DNA from: Oscillospiraceae bacterium | GTDB lineage: Bacteria > Bacillota > Clostridia > Oscillospirales > CAG-272 | Direction of reading: 5' to 3' | DNA length: 64,000 nt | Assembly (NCBI GenBank): GCA_015063625.1 | Contig: SVTT01000002.1 | Location: 1 to 64,000 of the forward strand | In this document: one piece after another, positions 43,236 through 53,365 of the stretch | Numbering within the stretch: position 1 is the stretch's first letter | Layout of the letters: the number at the start of each line of letters is the position of its first letter | Made by a program: the position numbers and the translations under genes | Notes under the pieces: model-generated | What the model saw: only the letters and a program-made list of their open reading frames with translations | Databases searched by the model: none | Told to the model about the DNA's origin: nothing

Positions 43236-43630
43236 AGCAGCATAATAAGCTCGTTAAAATTCTTCTCTTTTGCCTTGTTCAGTACGGAGAACCAGTCAAT
43301 GATCGTCAAAATTCCGCAGCATCCGCCGGTCAGAAGCTTCAAAACGCCCATGCCGGTATCCTTCAGCATAAAGCGGTCGATGCCCAAAGAACCCAAGAAC
43401 AAAGAAATGATTAAAAGCGTGGTGGGATTCTTAAATTCAACCATGGAAAGCATAGCGAATTTTTCTTCGGTGAGATTGTAAAGTTTCTCTTTCAGGTAGA
43501 TCATTTTCGACGAAGGGAAAAATGTTTGATTGCTCATCAAAAACATATCTACCTTTTGTCTTTCCACCTTGGCAGGTTCATTTACATTCTGATTTTCAAA
43601 ATTTTCTGTCATTTTTATATCTCCTGACAA
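43232..43630 (-). CDS. TM2 domain protein
   Basis: LLIISLFLGSLGIDRFMLKDTGMGVLKLLTGGCCGILTIIDWF. Confidence 0.85.
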   Translation of the reverse strand: MSGDIKMTENFENQNVNEPAKVERQKVDMFLMSNQTFFPSSKMIYLKEKLYNLTEEKFAMLSMVEFKNPTTLLIISLFLGSLGIDRFMLKDTGMGVLKLLTGGCCGILTIIDWFSVLNKAKEKNFNELIMLL

Positions 43631-43741
43631 TATTTATTATTCCGTTTTGGAACTATAAATATTATAATTCCGATTTAGAATTTTGTCAAGACTTTTTCAG
43701 GATATAATTCTAAAAAAGAACGAAAGAAGACAAAATGCTTT

Positions 43742-43987
43742 ATGAAAATCAGAAAACAGGGATATGGAACGGCAAATATGGTCGGAAAAAGAATTGAGCA
43801 GCTCCGAAAATCCCAAGGTATCAAGCAAAAGGATTTTATCGCGCGCATTCAGATCATGGGTTGCGACATGAATCCGACGAGCTATTCAAAATTGGAAGGG
43901 CAGCTTCGAAACGCCACCGATCGGGAGATCTACGTGATTGCCAAAATCCTCAACGTTAAAATGGAAGAGCTTTTTGAGGAAAACTGA
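43742..43987 (+). CDS. XRE-family HTH regulator
   Basis: VGKRIEQLRKSQGIKQKDFIARIQ...LNVKMEELFEE. Confidence 0.8.
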   Translation: MKIRKQGYGTANMVGKRIEQLRKSQGIKQKDFIARIQIMGCDMNPTSYSKLEGQLRNATDREIYVIAKILNVKMEELFEEN

Positions 43988-44360
43988 TTATTCAATAATA
44001 AGGCTTTGTCCTGTTACTTGAATGATTTTTTGGCGAGATACCAAAAGCGATCAATCGCATTTGATTCCCACCGTGATGGGTTTGATGGTTTTAAAATTTT
44101 AATTGAATATGTAACACACAAAAGGAAGGTAGAGCGTTTTACATTCTTTGCCTTCCTTGCTTGTATTGTGAAAGTATAAAAAAGCCTTCCTTCTCTCCCA
44201 GATGCAGCCTTTTTATATTCACCTATAACTTGTCAATTTTCCTGACAAGCACTGCATTTTTGTCCACAAACGCAAAATACGGCACACCTCTTTCGAGAAG
44301 ATGTGCCGTATTCTATGAAACTGTCCTTTAGAGTGGCGCTCTAAGGATGGGCTCTTTTCT

Positions 44361-44435
44361 TGGCACCCGCAACAGGAATCGAACCTGTAACTACCCCTTA
44401 GGAGGGGGTTATTATATCCATTTAACTATGCAGGC
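44361..44435 (-). tRNA. tRNA-Arg(CCU), CCA encoded
   Basis: Minus strand GCCTGCA TA GTTAAATGGATATAAT .. ACCCC CTCCTAA GGGGT .. ACAGGTTCGATTCCTGT TGCGGGT G CCA. Confidence 0.88.
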
Positions 44436-44552
44436 GTGGGAAGGGAGGACAAAATTTGCAAAAGGGGTGGTAAAGTTCACTGAAATCGTTTATAATGAGC
44501 ATGTGAACCATGAGGTAGTATACCACAAAAAAATCAAAAAGGCAAGTGCTTT

Positions 44553-45041
44553 TTGGGGGAAAGGGGGATAAAAATGAAAAAATGCGGCAAATGGGTCCTG
44601 CTTGCCCTCACGCTTTTGTGGTGTGCGGTGATCTGGCAGTTCTCGCTCTCGCCTGCAAGTGAATCCTCTGCCACCAGCGGAGAGGTCCTTGTCTTTTGCA
44701 ACGACGTGTTGGAAAAGGCGGGCACATCCTTTCGCCTGACCTCCCACACGGTGCGAAAGCTGGCGCATTTTACCGAGTTTTTTGTGCTCGGTGTGCTGTC
44801 GTTTGCTGCGGCGCTCGCACACGGACTGCGTCTGCCCTATCTTCTTTCAGCATCCCTTGTGCTCTTGGTTGCTACAGTGGACGAAACGGTTCAGCGCTTT
44901 GTCCCCGGGCGCGGACCTGCCGTCCGGGACGTGCTGCTTGACCTCACGGGAGGTATTGCGGGCGCCGCATTTTTGTGGCTTCTGTATATATTAGTGAAAG
45001 AAACTTACAAAAAACGCAAAAAAACGCAAAAAAGCTCTTGA
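44553..45041 (+). CDS. VanZ family protein
   Basis: FRLTSHTVRKLAHFTEFFVLGVL, DETVQRFVPGRGPAVRDVLLDLTGG. Confidence 0.88.
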   Translation: MGERGIKMKKCGKWVLLALTLLWCAVIWQFSLSPASESSATSGEVLVFCNDVLEKAGTSFRLTSHTVRKLAHFTEFFVLGVLSFAAALAHGLRLPYLLSASLVLLVATVDETVQRFVPGRGPAVRDVLLDLTGGIAGAAFLWLLYILVKETYKKRKKTQKSS

Positions 45042-45067
45042 CAAGCGCTCTTCTCGCGTGATATAAT
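45038..45067 (+). promoter_or_regulatory. Sigma-A type promoter upstream of rplU
   Basis: ttgaca, 18-bp spacer, tataat. Confidence 0.75.
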
Positions 45068-45074
45068 AATTTGC

Positions 45075-45140
45075 CGCATGAAAAGGGCTCCCCAAGTATG
45101 CCGTTGGCATCGCCCCGTACAGCGAGTCTTAAAAGAAAGT
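45075..45140 (+). promoter_or_regulatory. 5' leader of rplU, candidate L21 leader
   Basis: gcatgaaaagggctccccaagtatgccgttggcatcgccccgtacagcgag between promoter and rplU; atgcc-gtt-ggcat stem; no model run. Confidence 0.35.
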
Positions 45141-45152
45141 GAGGTGCTTTTC

Positions 45153-45464
45153 GTGTTTGCTATTATCGAAACCGGCGGAAAGCAGTACAAGGTCAACGAG
45201 GGCGACGTTATTTTCGTCGAGAAGCTCGCTGCCGAGGAAGGCGAAACGGTTGTGTTCGACTCCGTGAAAGCTCTGTCCCGCGACGGCGCACTTAAGGTTG
45301 GTACGCCCAACGTTGAGGGTGCAAAGGTTAGCGCTACCGTTGTAAAGAACGGCAAGGGCAAGAAGATCTACGTTCTCAAGTACAAGGCTAAGAAGAACGA
45401 GAAGAAGAAGATGGGTCACAGACAGCCTTACACCAAGGTTCAGATCACTGCCATCGAGGGCTAA
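45153..45464 (+). CDS. rplU: 50S ribosomal protein L21
   Basis: [28 protein letters not shown] start. Confidence 0.95.
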   Translation: MFAIIETGGKQYKVNEGDVIFVEKLAAEEGETVVFDSVKALSRDGALKVGTPNVEGAKVSATVVKNGKGKKIYVLKYKAKKNEKKKMGHRQPYTKVQITAIEG

Positions 45465-45470
45465 TGCTCT

Positions 45471-45848
45471 ATGACAAACATCACGTTTTTCAGAAGTGAC
45501 GGTATTTTCTACGGGTTTGAGGAAAAGGGGCACGTCGGCTTTGCCGAGTACGGAAACGATCCGTTTTGTGCCATGCTCTCCTCGATCACCATGTATATCG
45601 TTGACGCCGTAGAGGATGTTTACCGCGGTAAGATTCTGTACGACATCAATGAGGACGAGGCGTCCATTACCGTTCGCTCACCCTCCGCACTCCCCGCTTA
45701 CGAAGCGGATGAACGCGTGCGTTACGCCGTGTCAGGACTTTTTCTCACGTATTATCATATGCTTGAGGACATGCTGCTGCACGACGATATGTATGAGTTC
45801 ACGGGCGACGGTGGCTTTACCGTCAAGGTGGAGGATCGGGATTTTTGA
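45471..45848 (+). CDS. prp: Ribosomal-processing cysteine protease Prp
   Basis: Located between rplU and rpm[22 protein letters not shown]. Confidence 0.9.
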   Translation: MTNITFFRSDGIFYGFEEKGHVGFAEYGNDPFCAMLSSITMYIVDAVEDVYRGKILYDINEDEASITVRSPSALPAYEADERVRYAVSGLFLTYYHMLEDMLLHDDMYEFTGDGGFTVKVEDRDF

Positions 45849-45900
45849 TCCCACAGGTCCGACTGCGTTCGGACGACAAATTTTTAAGGAGGATAACACC

Positions 45901-46179
45901 ATGTTGAGAATCAGCTTGCAGTTTTTCGCTCACAAAAAGGGCGTTGGTTCTACCAAGAACGGTCGTGACAGTGAGTCCAAGCGTCTTGGTGTGAAGGCCG
46001 CTGACGGTCAGACCGTTACGGCAGGCAGCATTATTGTTCGGCAGAGAGGCACCGCCATTCATCCCGGCAACAATGTGGGTCTCGGCAAAGATCACACCCT
46101 CTTCGCTTTGATCGAGGGCAAAGTGAAATTTGAGCAGAAAACCAAGGATAAGAAGCAGGTCAGCGTTTACGCCGACTGA
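45901..46179 (+). CDS. rpmA: 50S ribosomal protein L27 with Prp-cleaved N-terminal extension
   Basis: [32 protein letters not shown]. Confidence 0.95.
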   Translation: MLRISLQFFAHKKGVGSTKNGRDSESKRLGVKAADGQTVTAGSIIVRQRGTAIHPGNNVGLGKDHTLFALIEGKVKFEQKTKDKKQVSVYAD

Positions 46180-46187
46180 TCTTAAAA

Positions 46188-46219
46188 GAACCGCGCACGG
46201 TCACCGTGCGCGGTTCTTT
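46188..46219 (+). terminator. Terminator after rpmA
   Basis: gaaccgcgcacggtcaccgtgcgcggttcttttt. Confidence 0.85.
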
Positions 46220-46308
46220 TTAACGGCAGAGGCACGAGAACGTGCCCCTGCCATTTTTTTGTTAGGATCACTCTCGCTTGCCTTTCTCAAAGGAAACGTT
46301 TTTGCGGA

Positions 46309-46740
46309 TCAAAGCTTTTTGATATCCTCGTCACTGACCATGTGGAAGCCTGCATCCTCAAGGGCACGGGTGGCGGCGTCATTGTCGGCGACGCGCAGCA
46401 CCACGTAGGCGTGGCGCTGAGTGCGTGCGAGAAATGCATAAAGATATTCCACGTTGATGCCGGCGAGGTTCAGGGCGTGAAGTGCCCCCGAGAGCTTTCC
46501 TGGGGTGTCCGAGATCTTGACGGCGATAACGTCAGTGGATTGGACCAGATGCCCCGCATTGCGCAGAATGCGGATCGCCTCGTCGGTATTGTTGACAATG
46601 GCGCGCAGAATGCCGAAATCCTGGGTGTCGGCAATCGAAAGCGCACGCATGTCGATGCCGTTGGATGCGAACAGCTCGGTGATCTCCACCAGAGCCCCCT
46701 GATGGTTGCGGACAAATACGGTCAATTGCTTGATAGCCAT
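46309..46740 (-). CDS. Tandem ACT-domain protein
   Basis: QLTVFVRNHQGALVEITELFASNGIDMRALSIADTQDFGILR. Confidence 0.85.
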   Translation of the reverse strand: MAIKQLTVFVRNHQGALVEITELFASNGIDMRALSIADTQDFGILRAIVNNTDEAIRILRNAGHLVQSTDVIAVKISDTPGKLSGALHALNLAGINVEYLYAFLARTQRHAYVVLRVADNDAATRALEDAGFHMVSDEDIKKL

Positions 46741-46766
46741 ACTGCTTCTCCTTTCGATCGTCTTGC

Positions 46767-48089
46767 TTAATCGTGCAGCTTGCGCTTGTCGATCACGCGC
46801 ACTGCCTTGCCTTCACTGCGTGCAATGGTCTTGGGGGCAACCAGATGAACGATGGGGCCGATGCCGAGCATGGTGCGGATGGCACCTGCAAGTGCTTTTT
46901 CACGCGCAGTAATGCCGCTGACGGTGTCGGTGAATTGCTCGGGAGAAAGCTCCACGTAAACGTCAAAGGTATCGTTGTTCTTGGCGCGGTCCACCACGAT
47001 CTGATAGTTGGGTGCGTAGCCCTCGTTGAGGAGTACTGCCTCGATCTGGCTCGGGAAGACGTTGACACCGCGAATGATCATCATGTCGTCGCTTCTGCCC
47101 ATGGGCTTGGACATGCGGACGTGCGTTCTGCCGCAGGAGCAGGGAAGGGGGTTCAGCACGCAGATGTCGCGGGTGCGGTAGCGCAGAAGCGGGAATGCCT
47201 CCTTGTCAAGCGAGGTGAATACCAGCTCGCCGCGGCTTCCCTCGGGCAGGACCTCACCCGTGTCGGGGTCGATGATCTCGGCGATGAAATGATCTTCGTT
47301 GATGTGCATGCCCTTTTGCTCGGCGCACTCAAAGGCAACACCGGGGCCGGAGGTCTCGGTCAGACCGTAAATGTCGTATGCCTTGATGCCAAGACCTGCT
47401 TCAATATCGTGGCGCATCTCCTCGGTCCAGGGCTCTGCACCGAAAATGCCTGCCTTCAGACAGTTATCCTCGGGGCGGTAGCCCTGCTCCTTCAGAGATT
47501 CGGCAATATAGGCCGCATAGGAGGGGGTGCAGCAGAGCACGGTGGACTTGAGGTCCATCATGAACTGGATCTGACGCTCGGTGTTGCCGCTCGACATAGG
47601 AAGCGTCAGCGAGCCCACGCGGTGAGAGCCGCCGTTAAGACCGGGACCGCCCGTGAAAAGACCGTAGCCGTAGCAGACCTGTACCACGTCCTCCTTGTCG
47701 GTACCCGCAGCCACCAGCGCACGGGCGCAGCAATCCTCCCAGAGGTCAACGTCCTTTTGGGTGTAGTAGGCGATCACGCGCTTTCCGGTCGTTCCGGAGG
47801 TCGATTGAATGCGCACACAGTCGGAAAGAGGAACGGCAAGCATGCCGTAAGGGTAGGTTTCACGCAGATCTGCCTTGGTGAGAAAGGGGAGCTTGTGAAG
47901 GTCCTCGATGCCGTGGATGTCGTCGGGGGTCACCCCCTTCTTGTCCATCAGATCACGGTAATAGGGAACGTGGTCATAGACGTGGCGCACCTGCTTTACG
48001 AGCTTTTCGGACTGAAGCTGCTTCAGCTGCTCGCGAGGCATGGTTTCAATCTCTTTTTGGAAATAGCGCGGTTCCATAAATTCCTCCAT
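46767..48089 (-). CDS. paaK: Phenylacetate-CoA ligase family protein
   Basis: IQSTSGTTGKRVIAYYTQKD, GLTETSGPGVAFEC. Confidence 0.9.
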   Translation of the reverse strand: MEEFMEPRYFQKEIETMPREQLKQLQSEKLVKQVRHVYDHVPYYRDLMDKKGVTPDDIHGIEDLHKLPFLTKADLRETYPYGMLAVPLSDCVRIQSTSGTTGKRVIAYYTQKDVDLWEDCCARALVAAGTDKEDVVQVCYGYGLFTGGPGLNGGSHRVGSLTLPMSSGNTERQIQFMMDLKSTVLCCTPSYAAYIAESLKEQGYRPEDNCLKAGIFGAEPWTEEMRHDIEAGLGIKAYDIYGLTETSGPGVAFECAEQKGMHINEDHFIAEIIDPDTGEVLPEGSRGELVFTSLDKEAFPLLRYRTRDICVLNPLPCSCGRTHVRMSKPMGRSDDMMIIRGVNVFPSQIEAVLLNEGYAPNYQIVVDRAKNNDTFDVYVELSPEQFTDTVSGITAREKALAGAIRTMLGIGPIVHLVAPKTIARSEGKAVRVIDKRKLHD

Positions 48090-48100
48090 GTATATTCAGA

Positions 48101-48673
48101 TTAGCAAAGATAGCCAAGCTCAAAGGCTTTTTTGTTCATGGCAACGAAACGGGGCTTTACGGTCTTTTCGATGGCGTCGATCCATTTTTCGTAAGGAATA
48201 TCGAGGTGCTTTGCAAGACGTGCAAGCAACACGATGTTGACCGCCTTTGCCGTGCCAGCTTCGCTTGCGATCGAAAGGGCGTCGACCGTATCGATGTGCA
48301 TTCCTTTTCCTGCCAGCTCGTCAAGGATATCGGCGGGGTACTCGGCATTGCCGATCAGAACAGGCATCGGGTCGATCTCCTGGGTGTTGACGATCATGCG
48401 GCCGTCCGAGGCAAGGCAGGATGCCCAGCGCGCCGCCTCCAGCTTTTCAAAGGAAATGATAAAATCGGCTTCACCCTCGGTGATAACGGGGGAGTAGACG
48501 CGATCTCCGAAGCGCACATAGGTGACAACGCTTCCGCCGCGCTGGCTCATGCCGTGCACCTCAGACACCTTGACGTCATGGCCCTCATCAAGCAAGAGCC
48601 TGCCGAGGAGCTTGGAGGCAAGCAGACTGCCCTGACCGCCCACACCGACGATCATAATTCCCGTGGTTTTCAT
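48101..48673 (-). CDS. iorB: Indolepyruvate oxidoreductase subunit beta
   Basis: GIMIVGVGGQGSLLASKLLG; next to iorA. Confidence 0.9.
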   Translation of the reverse strand: MKTTGIMIVGVGGQGSLLASKLLGRLLLDEGHDVKVSEVHGMSQRGGSVVTYVRFGDRVYSPVITEGEADFIISFEKLEAARWASCLASDGRMIVNTQEIDPMPVLIGNAEYPADILDELAGKGMHIDTVDALSIASEAGTAKAVNIVLLARLAKHLDIPYEKWIDAIEKTVKPRFVAMNKKAFELGYLC

Positions 48674-50412
48674 GCGCGGTCACCTCCCTTTAAGATGGCG
48701 TCAAATTTACAAAGCTGCATGCAGACCTCACAGCCCACGCAAAGCGTGGCATCGATGACCGCTTTGCCGCCCTTGATGCTGATGGCGGGGCAACCGAGGG
48801 TTGCACAGCGCTTGCAGGAACGGCACTTGTTCTCACTCACGGTAAGAGGAGGCTGCGGCTTCACCGATTTGAGAAGCACGCAGGGACGGCGCGAAATGAT
48901 CACGGAGGGCTCGTCTGCGGCAAGCTCCTCCTTGAGGGCGGTGTCGCAGGCAGCAAGATCGTAGGGGTCCACCACGCGCACACGATTGATGCCGAGCGCG
49001 CGGCAAAGCGCCTCAAGATCCACCTTTGCGGCAGGATCGCCCTTGATGTTGTAGCCCGTGGTAGGATTCTGCTGATGTCCCGTCATGCCCGTGATCGAGT
49101 TGTCAAGAATGATCACGGTGGAATTGGAGGCGTTGTAGGCAATGTTGACAAGCCCCGTCATGCCTGAATGCATGAAGGTGGAGTCACCGATCACAGCAAC
49201 CGAGCGTGCGGCTGCTTGCTCGCCGCGTGCAAGATTAAAGCCGTGCACGCCCGAGATCGAGGCACCCATACAGAGGGTGGAATCAACTGCCGAAAGCGGA
49301 GGCTGTGCACCGAGCGTATAGCAGCCGATGTCGCCGAGCACCGCAACCTTGTTTTTCGCAAGCGTGTAATAAATGCCGCGGTGAGGGCAGCCCGCACACA
49401 TCATCGGGGGACGGACGGGAATGGGAGAATCTGCCGAAACTGTGCGCTTCTTTTCTATGCCGAAGGCAGCGGCAATGGTCGCCTGCGAATATTCTCCGAT
49501 GGGGGAGAAGAGCTGCTTGCCGATCACGTCAAGACCGAGATTGCGGCAATGCGTTTCGATCACGGGGTCAAGCTCCTCGATGACGTAAAGCGTTTTGACC
49601 TTGGCGGCAAAGTCGCGGAAAAGCTGCTCGGGCAGCGGATGCGGCATGCCGATCTTGAGCACGCTGACGCTGTCACCGAGGACCTCCTTCACGTATTGAT
49701 AGCACGTGCCCGAGGTGATGATGCCGATGTCGGTGTCGCCCATCTCCACACGGTTAAAGGGGCAATTCTCGGCATAGGCGGCAAGTGCCTTGGTGCGCTC
49801 CTCCACAATGGGATGGCGCTTTTTGGCGTTGCCGGGCATCATGATGTACTTTGCGCCGTTCTTGACGTAGGGCTTTGCCTCGACCGTGCGGCGCTCGCCT
49901 GTTTCGACCACCGATTGGCTGTGCGACACGCGGGTGCACATACGGAAGAGCACAGGAGTGTCAAACTGCTCGGAAAGATCAAAGGCGCGGCGAGAGAAAT
50001 CCAGTGCCTCGGCAGAGTCGGCAGGCTCCAGCATCGGCACCTTTGCCGCGATGGCATAGTGACGGGAGTCCTGCTCGTTTTGCGAGGAGTGCATGGCGGG
50101 GTCGTCTGCCACGCAGATGACCAGACCGCCCGTCACACCTGTATAGGAGAGGGTGAAAAGGGGGTCGGCGGCAACGTTAAGACCAACGTGCTTCATGGCG
50201 CATGCCGCGCGAACACCGCCAAGCGATGCGCCGAAGGCGACCTCTGCGGCAACCTTCTCGTTGGGTGCCCATTCGCTGTGAATATCGTCGTAAAGTGCGA
50301 GAAATTCGGTAATTTCGGTCGAGGGCGTGCCGGGGTAGCTGGAAACGAGGGAAAGACCGCCCTCGTAAAGCCCTCTGGCGACTGCCTCGTTGCCGATCAT
50401 CAGTTGTTTCAT
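48670..50412 (-). CDS. iorA: Indolepyruvate ferredoxin oxidoreductase subunit alpha
   Basis: MKQLMIGNEAVARGLYEGG..SSYPGTPSTEI; ferredoxin-type Cys clusters at C-terminus; internal start. Confidence 0.92.
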   Translation of the reverse strand: MKQLMIGNEAVARGLYEGGLSLVSSYPGTPSTEITEFLALYDDIHSEWAPNEKVAAEVAFGASLGGVRAACAMKHVGLNVAADPLFTLSYTGVTGGLVICVADDPAMHSSQNEQDSRHYAIAAKVPMLEPADSAEALDFSRRAFDLSEQFDTPVLFRMCTRVSHSQSVVETGERRTVEAKPYVKNGAKYIMMPGNAKKRHPIVEERTKALAAYAENCPFNRVEMGDTDIGIITSGTCYQYVKEVLGDSVSVLKIGMPHPLPEQLFRDFAAKVKTLYVIEELDPVIETHCRNLGLDVIGKQLFSPIGEYSQATIAAAFGIEKKRTVSADSPIPVRPPMMCAGCPHRGIYYTLAKNKVAVLGDIGCYTLGAQPPLSAVDSTLCMGASISGVHGFNLARGEQAAARSVAVIGDSTFMHSGMTGLVNIAYNASNSTVIILDNSITGMTGHQQNPTTGYNIKGDPAAKVDLEALCRALGINRVRVVDPYDLAACDTALKEELAADEPSVIISRRPCVLLKSVKPQPPLTVSENKCRSCKRCATLGCPAISIKGGKAVIDATLCVGCEVCMQLCKFDAILKGGDRA

Positions 50413-50437
50413 GGTGTGAAGTTCCTTTTTTATTGTA

Positions 50438-52075
50438 TTAGCCGTTGTTCTGTGCAGCAACCAGCATTTCGCCGCCATAGATCTGGCGGAGCTTGGGCTT
50501 TTCGATCTTGCCGGTGGGATTGCGGGGGACCTTGGCAAAAATGACCTTTCGGGGGCGCTTGTAGCGGGGAAGCGTCTTGCAGAATTCCATGACCTCCTCC
50601 TCAGTGCAGGCAACACCCTCCTTCAGCTCGATTACCGCGGCGGCGATCTCGCCAAGGCGCTGATCGGGCAGACCGATCACCGCCACGTCCTTGATCTTGT
50701 CAAAGGCAGAAAGGAAGTCCTCGATCTGGACGGGGTAAAGGTTCTCGCCGCCCGTGATGATAACGTCCTTCTTGCGGTCGACGAGGAAGATGAAGCCGTC
50801 CTCGTCCTCCATTGCCATATCGCCCGAGCAGAGCCACCCGTCACGCAGGGTGGCGGCAGTGGCGGCGGCATCGTTGTAATAGCACTTCATCACGCCGGGA
50901 CCGCGCAGGCAAAGCTCGCCCACATCGCCGCGTGCCACGTCCTTTCCTTCGGCGTCGGTAATGCGCGCCTCCCAGCCGTAGCCGGGCTTGCCGATCGCAC
51001 CGACCTTGTGCACGTTCTCCACGCCGAGGTGGACGGCACCGGGGCCGATCGACTCGGAAAGTCCGTAGTTGGTGTCGTATTGATGATGAGGAAAGTATTC
51101 CATCCAGCGGCGGATCAGGCTCTTCGGTACGGGCTGTGCACCGATGTGCATCAAGCGCCATTGGTTCAGCTTGTAGTCCGAAAGCTTCAGCTCACCGCTG
51201 TCGAGTGCGGCAAGGATATCCTGTGCCCACGGCACCAGAAGCCAGACGATGGTGCAGTGCTCCTCGGAGGCGGCACGCAGAATGGTTTCAGGCGAGGTGC
51301 CCTTGAGGATCACTGCCTTGGAGCAGGACATCAGACTGCCAAACCAATGCATTTTTGCCCCCGTGTGATAGAGGGGAGGGATGCAGAGGAAGACGTCGTC
51401 CTTGGTCTGCGCGTGGTGGTTTTGCTCTACGCGGCAGGCATGAATGAGAGCGCGGTGGGAATGCAGGATCGCCTTCGGGAAGCCCGTGGTGCCCGAGGAG
51501 AAATAGATCGCCGCGTCATCGTCCTCGGAAAGAGAGGGCGTGCGGAAGACAGAGGAGCACTCTGCCGTCATCTCAGCATAATCCTCGGCAAAGGAGGGGC
51601 AACCAGCACCCGCATAGATCAGCAGACGTCCGCGACTGATGGTGTCGGCAATGCCCTCGACGCGGCCGATGAATTCGGGGCCGAACACCAGCGCATCGAC
51701 CTCTGCAAGGTCAAGACAGTAGGTGATCTCATCGGGGGCATAGCGGAAGTTAAGAGGCACGGCAAGTGCACCCGTCTTGAGAATGCCGAAGTAGATCGGA
51801 AGCCATTCGATGCAGTTCATCAGAAGGATGGCAACCTTGTCGCCCTTGCCGATGCCGCGCGCCGTCAGCGCGCCCGCAAAGCGGTTTGCCTTTTCATCAA
51901 ATACGCGCCAGGTGATCTCGCGGCGATAGTAGCGGTCACGGCGGGAGGGCTCAACCAGCTCGTAGTCGCGCCACGTCATGCGGCGCGTTTCCTTCTCGGC
52001 GGGATTGATCTCCACCAATGCCACGTCGTCGGGGTATTGGCGTGCGTTGTTTTCCAGTAGATCTGTGATAATCAT
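50438..52075 (-). CDS. AMP-binding acyl-CoA synthetase/ligase
   Basis: AIYFSSGTTGFPKAILHSH, RKKDVIITGGENLYP. Confidence 0.9.
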   Translation of the reverse strand: MIITDLLENNARQYPDDVALVEINPAEKETRRMTWRDYELVEPSRRDRYYRREITWRVFDEKANRFAGALTARGIGKGDKVAILLMNCIEWLPIYFGILKTGALAVPLNFRYAPDEITYCLDLAEVDALVFGPEFIGRVEGIADTISRGRLLIYAGAGCPSFAEDYAEMTAECSSVFRTPSLSEDDDAAIYFSSGTTGFPKAILHSHRALIHACRVEQNHHAQTKDDVFLCIPPLYHTGAKMHWFGSLMSCSKAVILKGTSPETILRAASEEHCTIVWLLVPWAQDILAALDSGELKLSDYKLNQWRLMHIGAQPVPKSLIRRWMEYFPHHQYDTNYGLSESIGPGAVHLGVENVHKVGAIGKPGYGWEARITDAEGKDVARGDVGELCLRGPGVMKCYYNDAAATAATLRDGWLCSGDMAMEDEDGFIFLVDRKKDVIITGGENLYPVQIEDFLSAFDKIKDVAVIGLPDQRLGEIAAAVIELKEGVACTEEEVMEFCKTLPRYKRPRKVIFAKVPRNPTGKIEKPKLRQIYGGEMLVAAQNNG

Positions 52076-52391
52076 GTGTCACCTCGTCGGGGGTCGGGTA
52101 AGGCCCGCAGTGTTTGAAGGGGACTGCTCGGCATTATAAAGCGAAGCACCGATCCCCATTCAGACGCGCGCGAGCGCATACGCGCAAGAAATAGATAGAT
52201 ATAGTATAACATCCAAGGGAAAGGTTGTCAATAAGTATTCGGGCGGAAGGAGAGGCTTTTGGGGGCGAAAAACGGGTGTGTTTGTCACAGTAACGAAGGA
52301 TGTGCAGGAAGGGAAGGAAAAAAACGCAACTTTTTTCAAAAACCTCTTGACAAGCGGAGATTGTTTTGCTAAAATATACAGGTCGACGCAC

Positions 52392-52483
52392 GGAGAGATG
52401 GCTGAGCTGGTCTAAGGCGCACGACTGGAAATCGTGTGTGGGCTAATACCCCACCGAGAGTTCGAATCTCTCTCTCTCCGCCA
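52392..52483 (+). tRNA. tRNA-Ser(GGA), CCA encoded
   Basis: GGAGAGATGGCTGAGCTGGTCTAAGGCGCACGACTGGAAATCGTGTG..GAGAGTTCGAATCTCTCTCTCTCCGCCA. Confidence 0.96.
52425..52483 (+). repeat. 59-bp att direct repeat, left (within tRNA-Ser)
   Basis: ctggaaatcgtgtgtgggctaataccccaccgagagttcgaatctctctctctccgcca identical to 61633-61691. Confidence 0.96.
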
Positions 52484-52516
52484 CGATAAAAAGGACGCCC
52501 GATCGGGCGTCCTTTT

Positions 52517-53365
52517 TTATTTCCAAAACACATCCAGGCATGCCGCTTGCACACTTACATTCGGGTGCAAATATGTATCTGCCGTGATCGAGATATCCGC
52601 ATGGCCGAGCACGTCGGAGATGATCTTGAGATCCACGCCTTTGGAAAGCATCAACGTGGCGTAGCTGTGACGCAGATCGTGGAAACGGATTGCCGGGAAA
52701 TCCCAACTCGCAAGCATCCGCTTAAAATGATACTCAAGCTGATTGGTGGAGAGCTGACATTGGCCACATTGCAAAAGAAGCTTGGTGTGTTCCGGGCGAA
52801 GTAATATATATCGATCGCTATCCTGTGTTTTGCAAGGAGTGATCACCTCATGACCGTGTTCCCGGGATCTAGAGCGTTGCACGTGCAAGACATTACGCGC
52901 TGCATCCACGTCGAGATGCGGAATCAGACCAAGACATTCGCCGCGGCGCAGTCCGTAACAAAGCGCCATTGTCACCGGGATCTCCAGACGTGTGCCACGC
53001 ACCGTGTGCAGCATCCGATAGATCTCATCCTCCGGGAGCACTTGATACTTGTAGCGCTCCACGCGAGGCATATCAAAACGGTCGTATGGATTGAAATCGA
53101 GATATCCGCGCCGAATCGCATAGTTGATCATCTTGCGCACGGTAGCGTGCACGTAGACGATCGACCGATTGGAAAGACCTCGATCCTGAAGCAGCTCCGT
53201 CAGATAATCGAGATCCACAACGTCAACAAGCTCAAGATCGCAATCACCGAAGCTTGGCAGCACGTGCCGATACAAATTCACCCGATACCCGCGCACGGTG
53301 GACGGCCGCAGGCGGCGCTCGCAGTAGTTTTTCAAAAATTCCTCGGCAAGATCTTGCACTCTCAC
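52517..53365 (-). CDS. int: Tyrosine recombinase / phage integrase
   Basis: YGLRRGECLGL, FHDLRHSYATLMLSKGVDLKIISDVLGHADISITADTYLH. Confidence 0.95.
   Translation of the reverse strand: MRVQDLAEEFLKNYCERRLRPSTVRGYRVNLYRHVLPSFGDCDLELVDVVDLDYLTELLQDRGLSNRSIVYVHATVRKMINYAIRRGYLDFNPYDRFDMPRVERYKYQVLPEDEIYRMLHTVRGTRLEIPVTMALCYGLRRGECLGLIPHLDVDAARNVLHVQRSRSREHGHEVITPCKTQDSDRYILLRPEHTKLLLQCGQCQLSTNQLEYHFKRMLASWDFPAIRFHDLRHSYATLMLSKGVDLKIISDVLGHADISITADTYLHPNVSVQAACLDVFWK

Noticed and set aside
44347-44571. 74-aa ORF on plus strand
   Set aside because: Overlaps the tRNA-Arg gene; no coding support.
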